A DNA stretch of 64,000 nucleotides from Patella vulgata (Eukaryota > Mollusca > Gastropoda > Patellidae): NCBI RefSeq assembly GCF_932274485.2, contig NC_065886.2:46983501-47047500 (forward strand), in the 5' to 3' direction. The translations under genes and the position numbers were made by a program. The notes beneath the pieces were generated by a model, which was given only the letters and a program-made list of their open reading frames with translations, did not search any database and was not told where the DNA came from. Positions 36,901 to 42,900 of this stretch are shown one piece after another. The first letter of the stretch is position 1, and each line of letters opens with the position of its first letter.

Positions 36901-39900
36901 TACACAGTGCTTAAGGTCATGAGACGAAGAATCCTATTGATTTTCAGCAATTTACGATAATTACTGCCAGAGTTATGGCCCTTGATCATTTTGAAAAATC
37001 TTGTGGACACTCTTAGTGTCTAAAGTTAATATCCGATTGACTTTAAATTTTATACACAGTGTTTAAGGTCATGAGACGAAAAAGTGTATTCATTTTCAGT
37101 GATTTTCGATAATTACTGCCAGAGTTTGATCACTTAAAAAAACCTTGTGGATGCTCTAAAGGCTAAAGTTAATATCTGATTGACTTTAAATTTATACACA
37201 GTGTTTGAGGTCACAAGGCGAATAATCCTATTGATTTTCAAAGATTTCTGATAATTATTGCCAAAGTTATGGACCTTGATCACTTTGAAAAATCTTGTGG
37301 ACGCTCTAGAGGCCAAAGTTAATATCAGATTGACTTCAGATTGATAAACAGAGTTAAAGATCTTGAGACGAACAAGTATATTGATTTTCAATGAATTTTT
37401 ATGACTTGGAACAACTAAATACATGATACAGTATTAAAAGTTTTGTATACAAAACGTTAGCATGGGGCAGAACTTTATAAAAACCAAACAAATTCTAATG
37501 GTTTTCTGAGTTGTTGCTCTTAATCAGATTTTAGTGTATTATAAATGTTTCATTACCGAAAAAAGTAAAAATATGCGACAACTCTTGTTGACTGCCCGGA
37601 CGATTTAGTTGCTGTGGGCGTATGTTTTGTTGCCTGGCAACCTATCTTTTAAAAATGTTTTTCTTTTCAGTTTTTTTAAATGCTCAAAGAAGCCATGTTC
37701 CAAATTCATTGGTATCTGTGCCATTCCTTCCACCATTTTGTCAACCACCTCCAGCACATCAACCTCTTCCTGCTCATTTTAACTCCGCAACACATATAGC
37801 CATGAGACCAGGTTAGTATTACAAACACGTAATGAAATAAAATCACGTTGATATTGTACAAAACACATTGCTAGAAAAGGGATCTAGCTAACAATGTAAG
37901 AACACATAACTAATAATAGCATAAAAACACAATGATAGCCATGAGATCAAGTTAATACTGTAAAAACACATTGATAGCCATGAGATCAAGTTAATACTGT
38001 AAAAACACATTGATAGGAATAAGTTAAATTAGTATAGAGGCATGAAATCAAGTAAATAGTATAAAAACACATAATACTATCTTATAACACGTACAACACT
38101 ACTAGTGTTTCATTGTTCATTGATTACCAATGACATCCTTTTATTGTTTCAAACCGAAAGTTTATTATTATTTGTTATCCGTGTCTCCTATAGTACAGTT
38201 AACTTTGAATCTTGAATACAGGTAAAAAACACCAAGAGGGTTGTATTGATTTTAAACTTTCCATGTAAAAATTGTACTGTTTAAAATTTTCAGATCATAT
38301 TTTTGAAGCATTAAATCCAGTAGATTGTTCCCCTTTACATGCTCATCCTAAAGAAAACCAAAATTACACTGTATCACCTCCTGTACTCAAACTCAAATTA
38401 AAGAAAGGTTAGTTATATGTTATTGAAATATAGATTTATGGTTTGGAGGATCATCATTATTATATGCCAGTGTTGAAATATTGTGTATTGTCATCCCACT
38501 ATCATCTGGTTGACATGCAATTTATACAACGCTTTAATGTTAAGGAGGCTTAAAAATGTATTAATTTTTAACAATTTCCATTAATTACCATCTAAACTAT
38601 TATGGCCTTTGCTCAATTTGAACCTTCTAGAGGCTAAATCTATGCAAAGTGTTTAAGTTTATGAGATGACAAATCCTATGGATTTTCATTGTTTTCCGAT
38701 AATTACTGTTGAAGTTATGGCCCTTGATCAATTTGAAAAAATCATTTAGACATTTAAAGCTTAAAGAAATAATAAAAACTTGCAAAAAACCTAACTAGAC
38801 TGACATTGACTTCAAGTAACAAATAAATCATAAACGGGCGACATAAGGTGTTGGGTTTTTTTTTAGGTTGAAATATGTCAAAAAGAAAGATCTGATTTCT
38901 AAGAAATTGTAATTTATTATATTACATTGTGCAAGTGTAATTACTCTAGATATTTATCTATAAGGATATTATTCATTTCCTATTGCCACTACTGAAGTCT
39001 TAAATCCTGTGTTTACCTAAAGTATGACATCAAAAGCTTTCAATATATCACTAGGTAGTCAATATAATAGAATAATAAAAGGTTGTTTTTCAAAACTTGA
39101 ACAGTTATATGACATCAAATAATTCTTGAAATCAATTAATCATTATGTTTAATATGTTATGACATGAATAGTTTATTTTATATATTGCTAAGTAATGGAT
39201 TTTTTTAAATGATCAGTTTTATTTTGTTTGTGTTTAAAGGTCGAAAACCTAAATCCAGTAGTCTTCAGTTAGATTCGTGTAGCCCTATGCTGCCTAGACG
39301 CAAACGAGAAGGTATGTATGTTGTATTTCTTGTTTTTAAGAATAATCTTTTCAAATGCATGTAGGGAGTAGGGTTGCCTCTCCAAACCTTGTCGTTTTTT
39401 TCTGGGTCCGCCCATTGCTAAAGAAACCTATGCACAAGTAAATTGTTGAAATAAATGTTAGCCCCGAAATGACCCAGATTTGTGTCTAGCCTTTCTCTCT
39501 CTATTCTTCTCTCTCCTTCTCTTTTCTTCTCAAGGGTGTTTTCTTATTCCACAATGTACCTGTTTTTCCTCAATATGCCTTCTGTTCTTCTTGACATCCC
39601 TACCTTTGTGATCTGCACTTTTCTTCCTCATCTCAGAAAATATGCTTCCTTACACCAAAGTAGAAAAAAAAATCTTCCTCATTCATAGATGAAATATTTT
39701 TTTTTTTTTTTTTTTTTTTTTTATAAATTGATATCCTTCCTCATAGCTGACACTTAAAATAATCTTTTCAAAATGGATGTATTATTAAGAAAATGGTTTA
39801 GACTAAGTCATGAATATGCTTTACAATTAAAATTCAGGTTATCATTAATCCTAATCATTAAAGCATCAATGTGACAGACGGCCAATGATGATTTTCTTAA

Positions 39901-42900
39901 TTTAAGATATAAAAACAATAAAGACATCAAGGAGCAGTCCCAGATTTCCCATGTTACCTGTTGATAAAAGTGTATTTTATGTGTACAATTTCAATGCTAA
40001 AATGTGAAAAGAAATACCAGACATATTAAATTTAACTCAATATTGATTACTTACCACTACACCTTGCAATTTGGAGATGTATCGTCAAAAACTCACAAAA
40101 CATCGGACAATTTGATAGTAAATTAAAGGATTAAAATAGAATATATATGTTAGAAGTCATCTTTAGCTCAATGTTCTTCAATAGGAATGAAATATCATTC
40201 AGTCATCAGCTAACAATCTTGGAGAAAAACAAAAATGGCAGCATGAAATAAATAGAAAGTTATGGTAACTTTAGGATTGATCAATTGATTAATTTCTGGA
40301 CAAATGTGTTTCTTTATCAAGGCTGATTTTTTATTGTATATTGCCAGAAAGTCTGTATTCACCTTTTAGTTTGGAATAATGTACCTTTAAATATATATCC
40401 TTTGTCCAATGTCCAAGGCCCTAATATTTTACCTACTTAATTTCATATGAACATGCTTTTAATACTGTATAGTTTATTTAAAGGAAAACATTATCTTTTA
40501 TTTATTTTCTGAAAAAAAGTTTTAAGAATCCGCAATCAGAAGTAGAATTCATTTTGTTTTTAATAAGGCTGCGGTTAATAAATTGTTTGTTTCTCATGAC
40601 CCACCCGCATGTCCGTTTTCACACGTAATAATTACGCACTTCCATAATTATTTGGTCAAATTTAGTGAGGTCCAAAATTTGTCCTTTAAAACTATATTTG
40701 TTTGCCTTTAAATATGAACAATGAATTGACGCATTAAAACTCCACTATTTATCAATGAACATGACACCGTAGGTGATAAGTAAAGTAGGCTAGAATGTGA
40801 AAAAATCCATCCGTAAAACCGGAAGTGATAAAGCTGTATCATATCTGCCATCCATACCAAGGAATGGTAGCTACAACATTCACCAAAGACCACATATATA
40901 CTCTATAAGGCACTTGTCATTTGTAATAAAATTCACAGAAAGATATAAATGTCTTTTAATTCCTGCTAAATTATTTTATTTACGTGACTGGCAACCAACG
41001 GTCCCAGAACTGCCGCCATGAGATAGCCTCAATCATGAGATACCGACTGGTTGACACTGCATTCATGCCTTTCACCGTATTTTATTAACAACACTATATA
41101 AACAGTTTCAAAAGGACACAAAGATACAAATAAATGTCAACAGTTTGATTAAGATAGCCAAAATAATAAAAGTATTCATATTATCATGATGCCATGTGCC
41201 GATGATGGGTTCAAAGTTGAAGCGTAAACATACGGGCAATTGCCATAGCATTGGTACTATCTTCCTTCACGGCTAGAGAAACGACCACGTGTGTAGTAAA
41301 TTCTTTAACTGACCTGTTAAATAATCTAACTTATTTTGTATTTAAAAATCCAAGGGTATGCTTTTAATTATTTATGTCAGAACAAATCATAAACCAGTTT
41401 GGAACAGGTCATTTCATAAACCTGTCAAAGTAAGGACGGAAAATAAATGAAATAAATGCAAAGAATGAATGAATTAACGAACCGTTAACTTAGAAGCATA
41501 TCACTAATAATTTAGACCTATTTACATGTATTATGATCAAGTCTTCCGATGCCCGGCTATTGTGCAACCGATATTTTAATCTATAAAAATATTTAATAAA
41601 TGTGAATAAATCGCGGACACTGGTTACCGTTGGTTTTTCAACTGACATTAGTTATTGCTGAAATAGAAACAGCATTAGACTAAAAAAAATTAAATTTCAT
41701 CTCAATAATTAATAATTACCGCATGTAGCATGTATATTTCACAAACTCGGGTCATGAGAAACTGACAATTAATTAACCGCGGCTTAAGCAAACTGTAATG
41801 ATAGGATGGGAACTGACAGTCACTGTAAATAAACAAACCATCAGCAGGTTCTTTGTTTTCATACGCCCACATGTGGTTGTATATTGCCGTCACCCCCGTC
41901 CATATGTCCGTCCGTACATATGTACATACGTCCGTCGTCCACAATTTCTTGTGAACACTCTACAGTCTACATTTATCATCTGATTGTTTTGAAATTGATG
42001 TATGTTGTTTACATTAATGAGATGAAGAAGCCTATGTAATTTCAATGATTTCTGTTAATTTCTACTGGAGTTATGGCCCTTGTTTCACTCTGTTGAACCT
42101 TGTGAACGCTTTACAACAAAAGTTATCATCCGATCTGTATGAAATTTATATGCATCATTTAAATTAGTGAAACGAAGAAGCCTATTGAATTTCAGCAATT
42201 TCCGTTTATTACGTTTAAAGTTGTTTCACTTTGTTGCACCTTGTGAACGCTCTAACAACAAAAGTTATCATCCGATCTTTATGGAATTTATATGCATCGT
42301 TTAAATTAAACAAAGAAATCTATTGAATTTCAGCAATTTCTGTTAATTACAGCTAGAGTTATGGCCCTTTTTTCACTTTGTTGAACCTTGTGAACACTCT
42401 TACAACAAAAGTTATTATCCAATCTGTATGAAATTTATATGCATCATTTAGATTAGTGGAGCGGAGACGCCTATTGAATTTCAGATATTTCCGATAATTT
42501 CTTTTAGAGTTATGGCCCTTTTTTTACTCTGTTGAACCTTATGAACGCTTGAATGATGAAAGTTATCTTCAGATCTGTGTGAAATTTATATGCATCAATT
42601 AAAGAATCAATTGAATTTCAGCAAATTCCATTAATATCTTCTGGAGTTATGGTCCTTGTTTCACTTCGTTGCACCTTGTGAATGCTTTGACGATGAAAGT
42701 TATTATCCGATCTATATGAATTTTATACAGATCATTTAAATTAATGACACAAAGACACCTATTGAATTTCAGCAATGTCCAAGCATTATGTCTAAGGTTA
42801 TCACCCTTGCACCCTTGTTGAACTTTGTTGAACCTTGTGAACATTCAAATGACAAATGTTATCATCTGATCTGTACAAAATTTATATGCGTCATTTAAAT

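Noticed and set aside
36403-37424. Repeated - strand frames with [19 protein letters not shown] phrases
   Set aside because: They follow the ~150-bp array period; 150 is a multiple of three, so frames persist through several units. The same phrases appear wherever the array occurs.
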